NCBI GenBank assembly: GCA_944321345.1
Contig: CALUKY010000016.1
Span: 1-64,000 of the forward strand
DNA length: 64,000 nucleotides
Direction: 5' to 3'
Source of the DNA: an uncultured Paraprevotella sp.
GTDB lineage: Bacteria; Bacteroidota; Bacteroidia; Bacteroidales; Bacteroidaceae
Part shown: piece after piece, positions 7,575 through 15,223 of the stretch
Layout of the letters: each line of letters begins with the position of its first letter
How positions within the stretch are numbered: the stretch's first letter is position 1
Translations under genes and position numbers: made by a program
Notes under the pieces: generated by a model
Database searches by the model: none
The model's input: only the letters and a program-made list of their open reading frames with translations
Told to the model about the DNA's origin: nothing

Positions 7575-8447
7575 ATGAGTTTGAAAATCGTTGTACTTGC
7601 CAAGCAAGTTCCCGACACACGCAATGTGGGACCGGATGCGATGACCCCGGAGGGTACCATCAACCGTTCCGCGCTGCCGGCTGTGTTCAATCCCGAAGAC
7701 TTGAATGCCCTGGAACAGGCTCTTCGTCTGAAAGACCAGAATCCGGGTTCTACCGTAACTATCGTGACCATGGGACCTCCGCGTGCCGCAGAGATCATCC
7801 GCGAAGGTCTGTATCGTGGTGCCGATAACGGTTACCTGTTGAGCGACCGTGCCTTTGCCGGTGCCGATACATTGGCTACATCTTATGCTTTGGCCCGCAC
7901 CATTGAGAAGATCGGTGTGCCTGATCTGGTAATCGGCGGTCGTCAGGCTATTGATGGAGATACCGCACAGGTTGGTCCGCAGGTGGCTCAGAAACTGAAT
8001 ATGCCACAGGTGACTTATGTAGAAGACGTACTGAGTTGTGCCGACGGAAAAATCGTCGTGAAGCGTCATATCGACGGCGGTGTGGAAACTGTTGAGGCTC
8101 CGCTTCCGGTAGTGCTTACCGTAAACGGAAGTGCTGCTCCATGTCGTCCGCGCAATGCCAAGCTGGTGATGAAATACAAGCGTGCCATGGCTCCGATGGA
8201 GATGCCGGCCGAGGGTCTGCCTTATGCCGAGGAATACGAAAAGAAACCATACCTGACCTTAGGTCAGCTCAGTGCCGCCGATGTGGAGGCCGATCTGGCA
8301 CAGTGCGGTTTGAGCGGTTCACCGACCAAGGTGAAGGCTATTGAGAACATCGTGTTCAAGGCTAAGGAGAGCAAGGTGCTCACTGCCAGCGATGCCGATG
8401 TAGAGAGTTTGATTCAGGAATTATTGGCTAACCATACCATTGGATAA
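7575..8447 (+). CDS. etfB: Electron transfer flavoprotein beta subunit
   Basis: 290-residue EtfB. It starts MSLKIVVLAKQVPDT, the usual family opening, and has the adenine-nucleotide-binding region with NPEDLNALEQALRLKD and VTMGPPRA, then the family signature GRQAIDGDTAQVGP near 121-134. The ATG at 7575 is chosen over an in-frame TTG two codons earlier. EtfAB dimers carry FAD (and AMP or a second FAD) and shuttle electrons between acyl-CoA dehydrogenases and other redox partners in the cytoplasm. It is the first gene of a tight three-gene operon (6 bp to etfA) behind a ~200-nt leader. Whether this pair bifurcates electrons cannot be told from what I can see. Confidence 0.93.
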   Translation: MSLKIVVLAKQVPDTRNVGPDAMTPEGTINRSALPAVFNPEDLNALEQALRLKDQNPGSTVTIVTMGPPRAAEIIREGLYRGADNGYLLSDRAFAGADTLATSYALARTIEKIGVPDLVIGGRQAIDGDTAQVGPQVAQKLNMPQVTYVEDVLSCADGKIVVKRHIDGGVETVEAPLPVVLTVNGSAAPCRPRNAKLVMKYKRAMAPMEMPAEGLPYAEEYEKKPYLTLGQLSAADVEADLAQCGLSGSPTKVKAIENIVFKAKESKVLTASDADVESLIQELLANHTIG

Positions 8448-8453
8448 AGAAAC

Positions 8454-9476
8454 ATGAATAACGTATTTGTATATTGTGAACTGGAAGGCACAACCGTTGC
8501 CGAGGTAAGTCAGGAACTTTTGACCAAGGGACGTAAGTTGGCCAATACGCTGGGCGTTCAGCTCGAAGCTGTTGCTGCCGGCAGTGGTATTGTAGGTAAG
8601 GTAGAGGCACAGATCCTGCCTTATGGAGTAGATAAACTGCATCTCTTTGATGCTCCGGGACTGGCTCCTTACACTTCATTACCTCATACTTCTATTTTAG
8701 TGAATCTGTTCAAGGTCGAGCAACCTCAGATCTGCCTGATGGGTGCCGATGTGGTGGGCCGTGATTTGGGTCCGCGCGTATCTTCAGCCCTGCATTCCGG
8801 TCTGACAGCCGACTGTACCGCATTGGAAATCGGTCCGCATGAGGACAAGCGTGCCGGAAAGACTTATGAGAATCTGTTGTATCAGATCCGTCCGGCTTTC
8901 GGCGGTAACATTGTAGCAACCATCATCAATCCGGAAAACCGTCCGCAGATGGCTACCGTGCGTAGCGGTGTGATGAAGGCCGAGATTCTGGATCCGGACT
9001 ATAAGGGTGAAGTGATTGTACACGATGTGGCCAAATTTGTTCCGGAAACGGATTATGTGGTCAAGGTGCTCGACCGTCATGTGGAGAAGGCCAAGAATAA
9101 CCTGAAGGGCGCTCCGATTGTGATTGCCGGCGGTTATGGTATGGGTAGCAAGGAAGGTTTCGATATGCTGTTCGAACTGGCCAAGGAATTGCATGCCGAG
9201 GTAGGAGGTAGCCGTGCGGCTGTGGATGCCGGATTCTGCGACCACGATCTGCAGATCGGCCAGACCGGTGTGACGGTACGTCCGAAGGTATATATCGCCT
9301 GCGGTATTTCCGGAGCCATCCAGCACATTGCCGGAATGAAGGAGAGCGGTATCATCATCTCCGTAAACAGCGATCCGAACGCACCGATCAACGCCATTGC
9401 CGACTATGTGATTAACGGCACTGTAGAAGAGGTGGTTCCGAAACTGATCAAGTATTACAAACAAAACAGCAAGTAA
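8454..9476 (+). CDS. etfA: Electron transfer flavoprotein alpha subunit
   Basis: 340-residue EtfA. An N-terminal Rossmann-like domain is followed by the C-terminal FAD-binding domain, with GSRAAVDAG (about 243-251), QIGQTGVTVRP, GISGAIQHIAGMKES and the terminal NSDPNAPI-ADY signature. These are the conserved FAD contacts. One difference stands out: the GGRG turn that normally opens the FAD domain reads GGYG here (226-229). It partners with etfB immediately upstream and with the acyl-CoA dehydrogenase 7 bp downstream. The operon would serve acyl-CoA reduction or oxidation, for example in butyrate or branched-chain acid metabolism; the direction is inference. Confidence 0.93.
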   Translation: MNNVFVYCELEGTTVAEVSQELLTKGRKLANTLGVQLEAVAAGSGIVGKVEAQILPYGVDKLHLFDAPGLAPYTSLPHTSILVNLFKVEQPQICLMGADVVGRDLGPRVSSALHSGLTADCTALEIGPHEDKRAGKTYENLLYQIRPAFGGNIVATIINPENRPQMATVRSGVMKAEILDPDYKGEVIVHDVAKFVPETDYVVKVLDRHVEKAKNNLKGAPIVIAGGYGMGSKEGFDMLFELAKELHAEVGGSRAAVDAGFCDHDLQIGQTGVTVRPKVYIACGISGAIQHIAGMKESGIIISVNSDPNAPINAIADYVINGTVEEVVPKLIKYYKQNSK

Positions 9477-9483
9477 GAGAAAA

Positions 9484-11193
9484 ATGGCTAATTATTATTC
9501 AGATATTCCGGAACTCAAGTATCACTTGAACAATCCGATGATGGAGCGCATCTGCCAGTTGAAAGAGCGCGACTACCGTGACAAGGACGAATTTGACTAT
9601 GCACCGAGCGACTTTGCCGATGCGATGGATTCATACGACAAGGTATTGGAGATTACCGGCGAGATTACTGCCGACGTGATTGCCGCCAATGCCGAGAGCG
9701 TGGACGAGGAAGGACCTCACTGTGCCAACGGACGTGTGGAGTATGCACAGGGCACCAAGCAGAATCTGGAAACCATGGTAAAGGCCGGACTCAACGGTAT
9801 GACCATGCCGCGCCGCTTCGGTGGACTGAACTTCCCGATTACTCCGTACACCATGTGTGCCGAGATCGTGGCTGCCGCCGATGCCGGTTTCGGTAACATC
9901 TGGTCTTTGCAGGACTGTATCGAAACCCTGTATGAATTCGGAAATGAGGACCAGCACAGCCGTTTCATCCCGCGTATCTGCGCCGGAGAGACCATGTCTA
10001 TGGACCTGACCGAGCCGGATGCCGGTTCCGACTTACAGAGCGTAATGCTGAAGGCCACCTATGATGAGGAAAACCAGTGCTGGCGACTGAATGGCGTGAA
10101 GCGATTCATCACCAACGGAGATGCTCAGCTGCACTTGGTTCTGGCCCGTTCGGAAGAAGGAACCAAGGATGGCCGCGGACTGTCTATGTTTATCTATGAC
10201 AAGAACGATGGCGGTGTAGACGTGCGCCGTATCGAAAACAAGATGGGTATTCATGGTTCACCAACCTGTGAGCTGGTTTACAAGAATGCCAAGGCCGAGC
10301 TTTGCGGTGACCGCAAGCTGGGATTGATCAAATATGTGATGGCATTGATGAACGGTGCCCGTCTGGGTATCGCGGCCCAGTCTGTCGGATTGAGCCAGGC
10401 CGCTTACAACGAAGGATTGGCTTATGCCAAGGACCGTGAGCAGTTCGGCAAGGCGATTATCAACTTCCCGGCTGTGTACGACATGCTTTCTATCATGAAG
10501 GCCAAACTGGATGCCGGCCGTGCGCTGTTGTATCAGACTTCACGCTATGTAGACATCTATAAGGCACTGGATGATATTGCTCGCGAGCGCAAACTCACTC
10601 CGGAAGAACGTCAGGAGCAGAAGAAATATGCCAAGCTGGCCGACAGCTTCACTCCGCTGGCCAAGGGTATGAACTCCGAGTATGCCAACCAGAATGCCTA
10701 TGACTGTATTCAGATTCACGGCGGTTCCGGTTTCATGATGGAGTACGCTTGTCAGCGCATCTATCGTGATGCCCGCATCACTTCAATCTATGAGGGAACC
10801 ACCCAGTTGCAGACTGTTGCCGCTATCCGTTATGTCACCAACGGATCGTATGCCGCTACGCTGCATGACTATGAACTGATCCCTTGCGCTGCCGAGTACG
10901 AAGATCTGAAGGATCGCATCAAGAACATGACCCGCAAGTTCGAGGCCTGCACCAATGCCGTGAAGGAAGCTGCCGATCAGGAGCTGCACGACTTTGTGGC
11001 CCGTCGTCTGATGGAGATGGCCGCTGTTTGTGTCATGTCACACCTGTTGTTGCAGGATGCCACCCGCTGTCCGGAACTCTTCGAGAAGAGTCTCAAGGTA
11101 TATGTGAACTATGCCGAGTCAGAAGTGGAGAAGCACTTCAATTTCATCCGCAAGTTCGATGCCACTCAGCTGGAGGCATACCGTCAGCTGTAA
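9484..11193 (+). CDS. Acyl-CoA dehydrogenase family protein, long form
   Basis: 569-residue flavoprotein, longer than the ~380-residue short-chain enzymes because of an extra C-terminal helical domain (about 460-569). The N-terminal and middle domains carry MTEPDAGSDL-like MDLTEPDAGSDLQ (about 173-185) and the FAD/substrate region RFITNGDA. The catalytic-base region is present as IYEGTTQLQ with Glu437, next to IHGGSGFMMEY. The family oxidises acyl-CoA thioesters to 2-enoyl-CoA with electrons passed to EtfAB, whose genes lie directly upstream in the same operon. Substrate chain length is not readable from the sequence. A strong hairpin at 11238 ends the operon. Confidence 0.9.
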   Translation: MANYYSDIPELKYHLNNPMMERICQLKERDYRDKDEFDYAPSDFADAMDSYDKVLEITGEITADVIAANAESVDEEGPHCANGRVEYAQGTKQNLETMVKAGLNGMTMPRRFGGLNFPITPYTMCAEIVAAADAGFGNIWSLQDCIETLYEFGNEDQHSRFIPRICAGETMSMDLTEPDAGSDLQSVMLKATYDEENQCWRLNGVKRFITNGDAQLHLVLARSEEGTKDGRGLSMFIYDKNDGGVDVRRIENKMGIHGSPTCELVYKNAKAELCGDRKLGLIKYVMALMNGARLGIAAQSVGLSQAAYNEGLAYAKDREQFGKAIINFPAVYDMLSIMKAKLDAGRALLYQTSRYVDIYKALDDIARERKLTPEERQEQKKYAKLADSFTPLAKGMNSEYANQNAYDCIQIHGGSGFMMEYACQRIYRDARITSIYEGTTQLQTVAAIRYVTNGSYAATLHDYELIPCAAEYEDLKDRIKNMTRKFEACTNAVKEAADQELHDFVARRLMEMAAVCVMSHLLLQDATRCPELFEKSLKVYVNYAESEVEKHFNFIRKFDATQLEAYRQL

Positions 11194-11237
11194 TCAGAAT
11201 ACTTGCCCCCTGAGGGCAGAAGCAGATTAAGTCAAAG

Positions 11238-11280
11238 AAGCCGTTTCCGCCAGTATTATAATATTGCGGAAACGGCTTTT
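11238..11280. terminator. Bidirectional terminator between acyl-CoA dehydrogenase and cysK
   Basis: Perfect 13-bp stem, AAGCCGTTTCCGC (11238-11250) with its complement at 11266-11278, followed by TT on the plus side. The two genes converge on it. Confidence 0.8.
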
Positions 11281-11314
11281 GGTTTTCTCAGAATAAAAAA
11301 ACGGACCTGTTTTT

Positions 11315-12274
11315 TTATTCTTTTATTTCCAGTGGAAAGTTTTCAAAATCAAAGAGTGGGGTAGAGAGGTAACGCTCTCCGGTGTCGGGTAGGAGCACTA
11401 CGATATTCTTGTTTTCATATCCCGCTTCGCGGCCAATCTGAATGGCGGCAAAGGCGGCGGCTCCGGAAGAGATACCCGTAAGCAGACCTTCGCGAAGCGA
11501 CAGACGGCGCCCTGTGAGCAGAGCGTCATGGTCCGTTACCCTTACTATCCGGTCGATAACGTCACGGTCCAGAATGCCGGGGATGAATCCGGCACCGATA
11601 CCCTGAATCTTGTGCGGACCGGGCTGTTCTCCGGAAAGTACTGCCGAAGCGTCCGGTTCTACAGCGATGATTTCAATCTTCGGATTCAGTTCTTTCAGTC
11701 GTCGTCCCACTCCGGTAATGGTTCCTCCGGTGCCCACACCCGCTACAAACACATCCACCTGTCCTTCTGTGTCGCGCCAGATCTCTTCGGCTGTGGTGCG
11801 GTAATGTTTCAGTGGGTTGGCCGGATTTTCAAATTGTTGCAGCAGAACGGCGTTTTCTAAAGTTGCAGCCAGTTCCTGTGCTTTTGCAATGGCTCCCTTC
11901 ATTCCTTGTGCTCCGGGGGTGAGTACTAATTCGGCTCCCCGCGCACGCAACAGGTTGCGGCGCTCTATGCTCATGGTCTCGGGCATGGTCAGAATGGCAC
12001 GGTATCCTTTGGCTCGTGCTATCCAGGCCAGTCCGATACCGGTATTGCCGCTTGTCGGTTCCACGATAATGCTTCCCGGCTTGAGTATTCCCTGTTGCTC
12101 GGCGTCTTCGATCATGCTCAGTGCGATGCGGTCCTTTACGCTGCCTCCCGGGTTCAGATATTCTAATTTAGCCAAGATATTGGCTTTTACCTGTTCTTCT
12201 TCGGGTAAATTCTGTAACTCTACTAAAGGAGTATTTCCCACCAGATCGGTAAGTTGTCTGTATATTCTTTTCAT
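11315..12274 (-). CDS. cysK: Cysteine synthase A (O-acetylserine sulfhydrylase)
   Basis: 319-residue PLP enzyme of the CysK/cystathionine beta-synthase fold. The PLP lysine is K47 in NPGGSVKDR. The substrate loop [11 protein letters not shown] is near 69-79, the phosphate-binding loop GTGGTITG is at about 177-184, and SSGAAA near the C-terminus. Length and motifs are those of CysK, which makes cysteine from O-acetylserine and sulfide in the cytoplasm. A promoter lies just upstream. The gene stands alone, convergent with the acd operon and divergent from the broken K+ channel gene. Confidence 0.93.
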   Translation of the reverse strand: MKRIYRQLTDLVGNTPLVELQNLPEEEQVKANILAKLEYLNPGGSVKDRIALSMIEDAEQQGILKPGSIIVEPTSGNTGIGLAWIARAKGYRAILTMPETMSIERRNLLRARGAELVLTPGAQGMKGAIAKAQELAATLENAVLLQQFENPANPLKHYRTTAEEIWRDTEGQVDVFVAGVGTGGTITGVGRRLKELNPKIEIIAVEPDASAVLSGEQPGPHKIQGIGAGFIPGILDRDVIDRIVRVTDHDALLTGRRLSLREGLLTGISSGAAAFAAIQIGREAGYENKNIVVLLPDTGERYLSTPLFDFENFPLEIKE

Positions 12275-12300
12275 AATCTGAGCTTTTTATTGTTACTTTG

Positions 12301-12331
12301 CAAAGGTATGGGGAAAGCCATTAGTCGGCAA
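12301..12331 (-). promoter_or_regulatory. cysK promoter
   Basis: Minus strand: TTG (12329-12331), 20 nt, TACCTTTG (12301-12308). Predicted start near 12294, about 20 nt before the cysK ATG. Confidence 0.6.
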
Positions 12332-12367
12332 TACCCTATTTATGGGATATTTTGAACAGGAAATAAG

Positions 12368-13223
12368 ATGATTACATTAGAGAAAGTGAAACGCTATCTG
12401 AATCGCGAAAAACTTTATCAGATTATATTGAGTCGGACACTTATGCCGGTCGCATGTTCGACACGGTGCTTATTATTACCATTCTGCTCAGTGTTTTTGC
12501 GGCCATTATCGAGAGTTTGCCGTTTGTCAGTGAGGGTTGGCGTCTGGTTTTGCAGATATTCGAGTATGTATCCACCTTTTTCTTTACGGTGGAATATGTG
12601 TTGCGCATCTACGTGTCCGACAAACCGAGAAAATACATTTTCAGCTTTTTCGGTATTGTGGATCTGTTGGCCACCCTGCCTCTTTATCTGGCTTTCTTCT
12701 TTCCTTCGGTGCGCTATGTGCTGATTATTCGCGCTTTCCGTCTCATCCGTGTGTTCCGCGTGTTCAAGCTCTTCAGTTTCTGGACCGAAGGAAACCTGTT
12801 GTTGCGCTCGGTGCAGAAGAGTATGCGTAAGATCCTCGTATTCTTTCTTTTTGTGCTGATTCTGGTCATTTCAATCGGTACGATCATGTATATGGTGGAG
12901 GGGGATCATCCCGAGTCCGGTTTTACCGACATCCCGACCAGCATTTATTGGGCCATCGTGACACTGACCACGGTGGGGTATGGCGATATTACCCCGCTCA
13001 CGGCTGTGGGGCGTTTCATTTCCGGAGTGGTGATGCTGTTGGGTTATACCATCATAGCCGTGCCTACGGGTATTGTTTCCGTCACTTTGATGGACGAGCA
13101 GAAAAAAGCCGGAGGCACCTGTCCGAATTGCAGTCGTCCTTTGGATTTCGACGCCCGTTATTGCAATATTGCGGTGTTCCTGTTGATGTTGTAGAGCAGA
13201 ACAAGAAAGAGAGCATAAATTAA
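12368..13223 (+). pseudogene. Voltage-gated potassium channel, two frameshifts
   Basis: Six-transmembrane Kv/KvAP-like channel gene split over three frames. The N-terminus MITLEKVKRYLNREKLYQII reads from 12368. Near 12422-12427 (the repeat ATTATATT) the frame must change to continue with ESDTYAGRMFDTVLIITILL. That frame (from 12454 on) encodes S1-S6, including an S4-like helix IRAFRLIRVFRVFKLF with regularly spaced arginines, and the selectivity filter TTVGYGD. Near 13162-13166 a second change is needed: the open frame ends in unrelated residues, whereas the next frame completes a CxxC...YCQYCGVP zinc-ribbon-like tail and stops at 13221-13223. Both shifts equal one missing base. Either the gene is decaying or the assembly has errors; an internal start at 12454 would still give a channel core. 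Confidence 0.75.
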
Positions 13224-13295
13224 AAAATCTGGAGAAATGATCCACGTTTAGGATTTTCTTTGTAAATTTGCGCAATTTTTTAAATTAGTGTTGAG

Positions 13296-13802
13296 ATGAA
13301 AAAGTTTTTATTGATTGCCGTAATGGCTGTTTTGGGTGCTGTTTCTGCACAGGCTCAGGTAAGATTGGGAGGTGAAGTTGCTGTTTGGTATAACAGTAAT
13401 TCTGAAAATACCTCTTATACAATTATGCCGGAAATTGGTTACAAGCTGAATAATCAATGGGAGGTAGGTACCCATATTGGTTTCAGTGGAAATTCTGATC
13501 AGGAAGGTCTGAACTTTAAGCTGGCTCCGTTTGCCCGTTATACTTTCCTGAGAGCCGGAATATTCTCAATGTTCGGAGAAGGTGGTTTTACTGTAGCTAC
13601 TGCAAAACATAAAGATACAGCCTTCAAAATCGGTTTGCGTCCGGGTGTTGATGTGGAGCTGAGTGAGCATTGGAGTCTGGAAGCTCATCTGGGATTCTTG
13701 GGATTTGCAGCAAATGATGATGGAATTGGTGGCATGGCTAGCTCTGGCTTTGGCTTTGATTTTGCCAGTGGAACTTCTTTTGGTCTGATTTACCAGTTCT
13801 AA
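13296..13802 (+). CDS. Small outer-membrane beta-barrel protein (porin-family)
   Basis: 168 residues with a signal peptide (MKKFLLIAVMAVLGAVSAQAQ) and a mature part made of alternating hydrophobic/polar strands, ending in the aromatic residue F (GLIYQF). This is the pattern of OmpA/OmpX-like 8-stranded barrels recognised by the BAM machinery. No OmpA C-terminal domain is present. A TAAATTTG -7-like box lies at 13263-13270, though no matching -33 was seen. It ends just before a strong bidirectional terminator. The role (adhesion, membrane stability or pore) is not readable. Confidence 0.75.
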   Translation: MKKFLLIAVMAVLGAVSAQAQVRLGGEVAVWYNSNSENTSYTIMPEIGYKLNNQWEVGTHIGFSGNSDQEGLNFKLAPFARYTFLRAGIFSMFGEGGFTVATAKHKDTAFKIGLRPGVDVELSEHWSLEAHLGFLGFAANDDGIGGMASSGFGFDFASGTSFGLIYQF

Positions 13803-13845
13803 ATTTACGAAGAGAATTGAATGTAATATAAAATCGTGTAAAACG

Positions 13846-13890
13846 AAACGACCTCTGAAAGTGCGTCATGCCTTTCAGAGGTCGTTTTTT
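13846..13890. terminator. Bidirectional terminator
   Basis: Perfect 16-bp stem: 13846-13861 with 13872-13887, loop 10 nt, A-rich on the left and T-rich on the right, so it works in both directions. It separates the beta-barrel gene from the convergent decarboxylase operon. Confidence 0.85.
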
Positions 13891-13974
13891 TTGAAATATT
13901 TTCTCCCGACGGTTTCTGAATTTTATCAGGATGTTTTTCCTGTTTTGTCGGGACGAATTTTTTATTCCGTGCTT

Positions 13975-15222
13975 TTAGCTCAGGAAGGAAATCAGTACTC
14001 CGGCGGCAACAGCCGAACCGATCACACCCGAGATGTTGGAAGCCATGCAATAGTTGAGCACATGGTTTTTCGGATCGTATTTGGTGGCAATTTCGTTGCA
14101 CACACGGCTGGCCATCGGTACAGCGCTCAGACCGGTGGCACCGATCAGCGGATTGATTTTCTTCTTGCTGAACAGGTTGAACAGCTTGACCATCATGATA
14201 CCGGAGGCGATGGAGAGGGCAAAAGCTAAGAATCCGCCTACGACAATTCCGATGGTCTGCATGTTCAGGAAGGCATCATAAGTCATCGTGGCACCTACAC
14301 ACAGTCCTAAGAAAATGGTGGCGGTGTTCATGATAGAGTTGGATGCCGCGTCAAACAGACGGCTGGTATCGGCACCGATTTCCTTCAGCAGGTTTCCGAA
14401 CATCAGCATACCGATGAGCGGTACGGCTGTAGGCACGAAGAGTGCCACAATCGTCGTGACTGCGATCGGGAAGATGATCTTCAGCGTGCGCATGTTCTTG
14501 ATTTCATTTTTTGAAGGGTGCAGCTTTTCCTGTTCCTTCATATTGATCATCAGTTCCTTTTTGCTGCAAGTCAGTTTTACCACCAAGGGGATGATCACTG
14601 GCACCAGTGCCATGTACGAATAGGCGGCAATGGCAATCGGACCGAGCAGATGCGGGGCCAGCTTGATGGTGGTAAAGATGGCGGTCGGACCGTCGGCACC
14701 ACCGATGATGCCTAATGAAGCAGCTTCCTTAGGAGTGAAGCCCATCAGAATGGCGACTAACAACACGCAGAAAATACCGAACTGTGCGGCGGCACCGAAA
14801 ATGGACAGGCGCAGATTGCGCAACATCGGACCGAAATCGGTCAGTGCACCCACACCCATGAAGATAATAGGCGGCAGGAATCCGGTTTTGATGAGCATGT
14901 AGTAGAGGAAGTTCATCAGTCCGAATTCGTGGGCAATCTGGTGCAGCGGCATGTCCCAGATGAGGCGGCGCGTATTGTCGGAACACAGGACATAACCTTC
15001 GGAGTCGGCTTGAATCACTCCCATGCCGCCGCCCGGGAAGTTGGCCAGCAACACTCCGAATGCGATGGGAATGAGCAGCAACGGTTCATATTTCTTTACG
15101 ATGCCCAGATAGAGCAGAATGAATGCCAGGGCATACATGACCAGAATACCGGGCTCCAACGCCAGATTGCTGAAGGCCGTCATCTGGTACAGCTTTTCTA
15201 AAATCTCATATATTTGGTCCAT
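13975..15222 (-). CDS. oadB: Sodium-pumping decarboxylase, beta subunit
   Basis: 415-residue polytopic membrane protein of the OadB/GcdB/MmdB family. Many hydrophobic helices alternate with the conserved stretches GGMGVIQ, GADGPTAIF and NTATIFLGLCVGATM, which contain the polar residues that carry Na+. The beta subunit decarboxylates carboxybiotin and couples this to Na+ export. It begins one base after the stop of the alpha subunit gene and is last in the operon. The generic symbol oadB is used because oxaloacetate, methylmalonyl-CoA and glutaconyl-CoA enzymes share this subunit. Na+ exported here could feed Na+-driven transport. Confidence 0.88.
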   Translation of the reverse strand: MDQIYEILEKLYQMTAFSNLALEPGILVMYALAFILLYLGIVKKYEPLLLIPIAFGVLLANFPGGGMGVIQADSEGYVLCSDNTRRLIWDMPLHQIAHEFGLMNFLYYMLIKTGFLPPIIFMGVGALTDFGPMLRNLRLSIFGAAAQFGIFCVLLVAILMGFTPKEAASLGIIGGADGPTAIFTTIKLAPHLLGPIAIAAYSYMALVPVIIPLVVKLTCSKKELMINMKEQEKLHPSKNEIKNMRTLKIIFPIAVTTIVALFVPTAVPLIGMLMFGNLLKEIGADTSRLFDAASNSIMNTATIFLGLCVGATMTYDAFLNMQTIGIVVGGFLAFALSIASGIMMVKLFNLFSKKKINPLIGATGLSAVPMASRVCNEIATKYDPKNHVLNYCMASNISGVIGSAVAAGVLISFLS

Positions 15223-15223
15223 A

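Noticed and set aside
8784-9464. Long antisense open frames opposite etfA and many other genes
   Set aside because: They mirror the codon pattern of the sense gene, have no start context or recognisable domain, and are shadows.
12368-13223. Programmed frameshifting in the K+ channel gene
   Set aside because: Neither shift site has a slippery heptamer or a following stem, and two separate programmed events in one channel gene would be without precedent that I know of.
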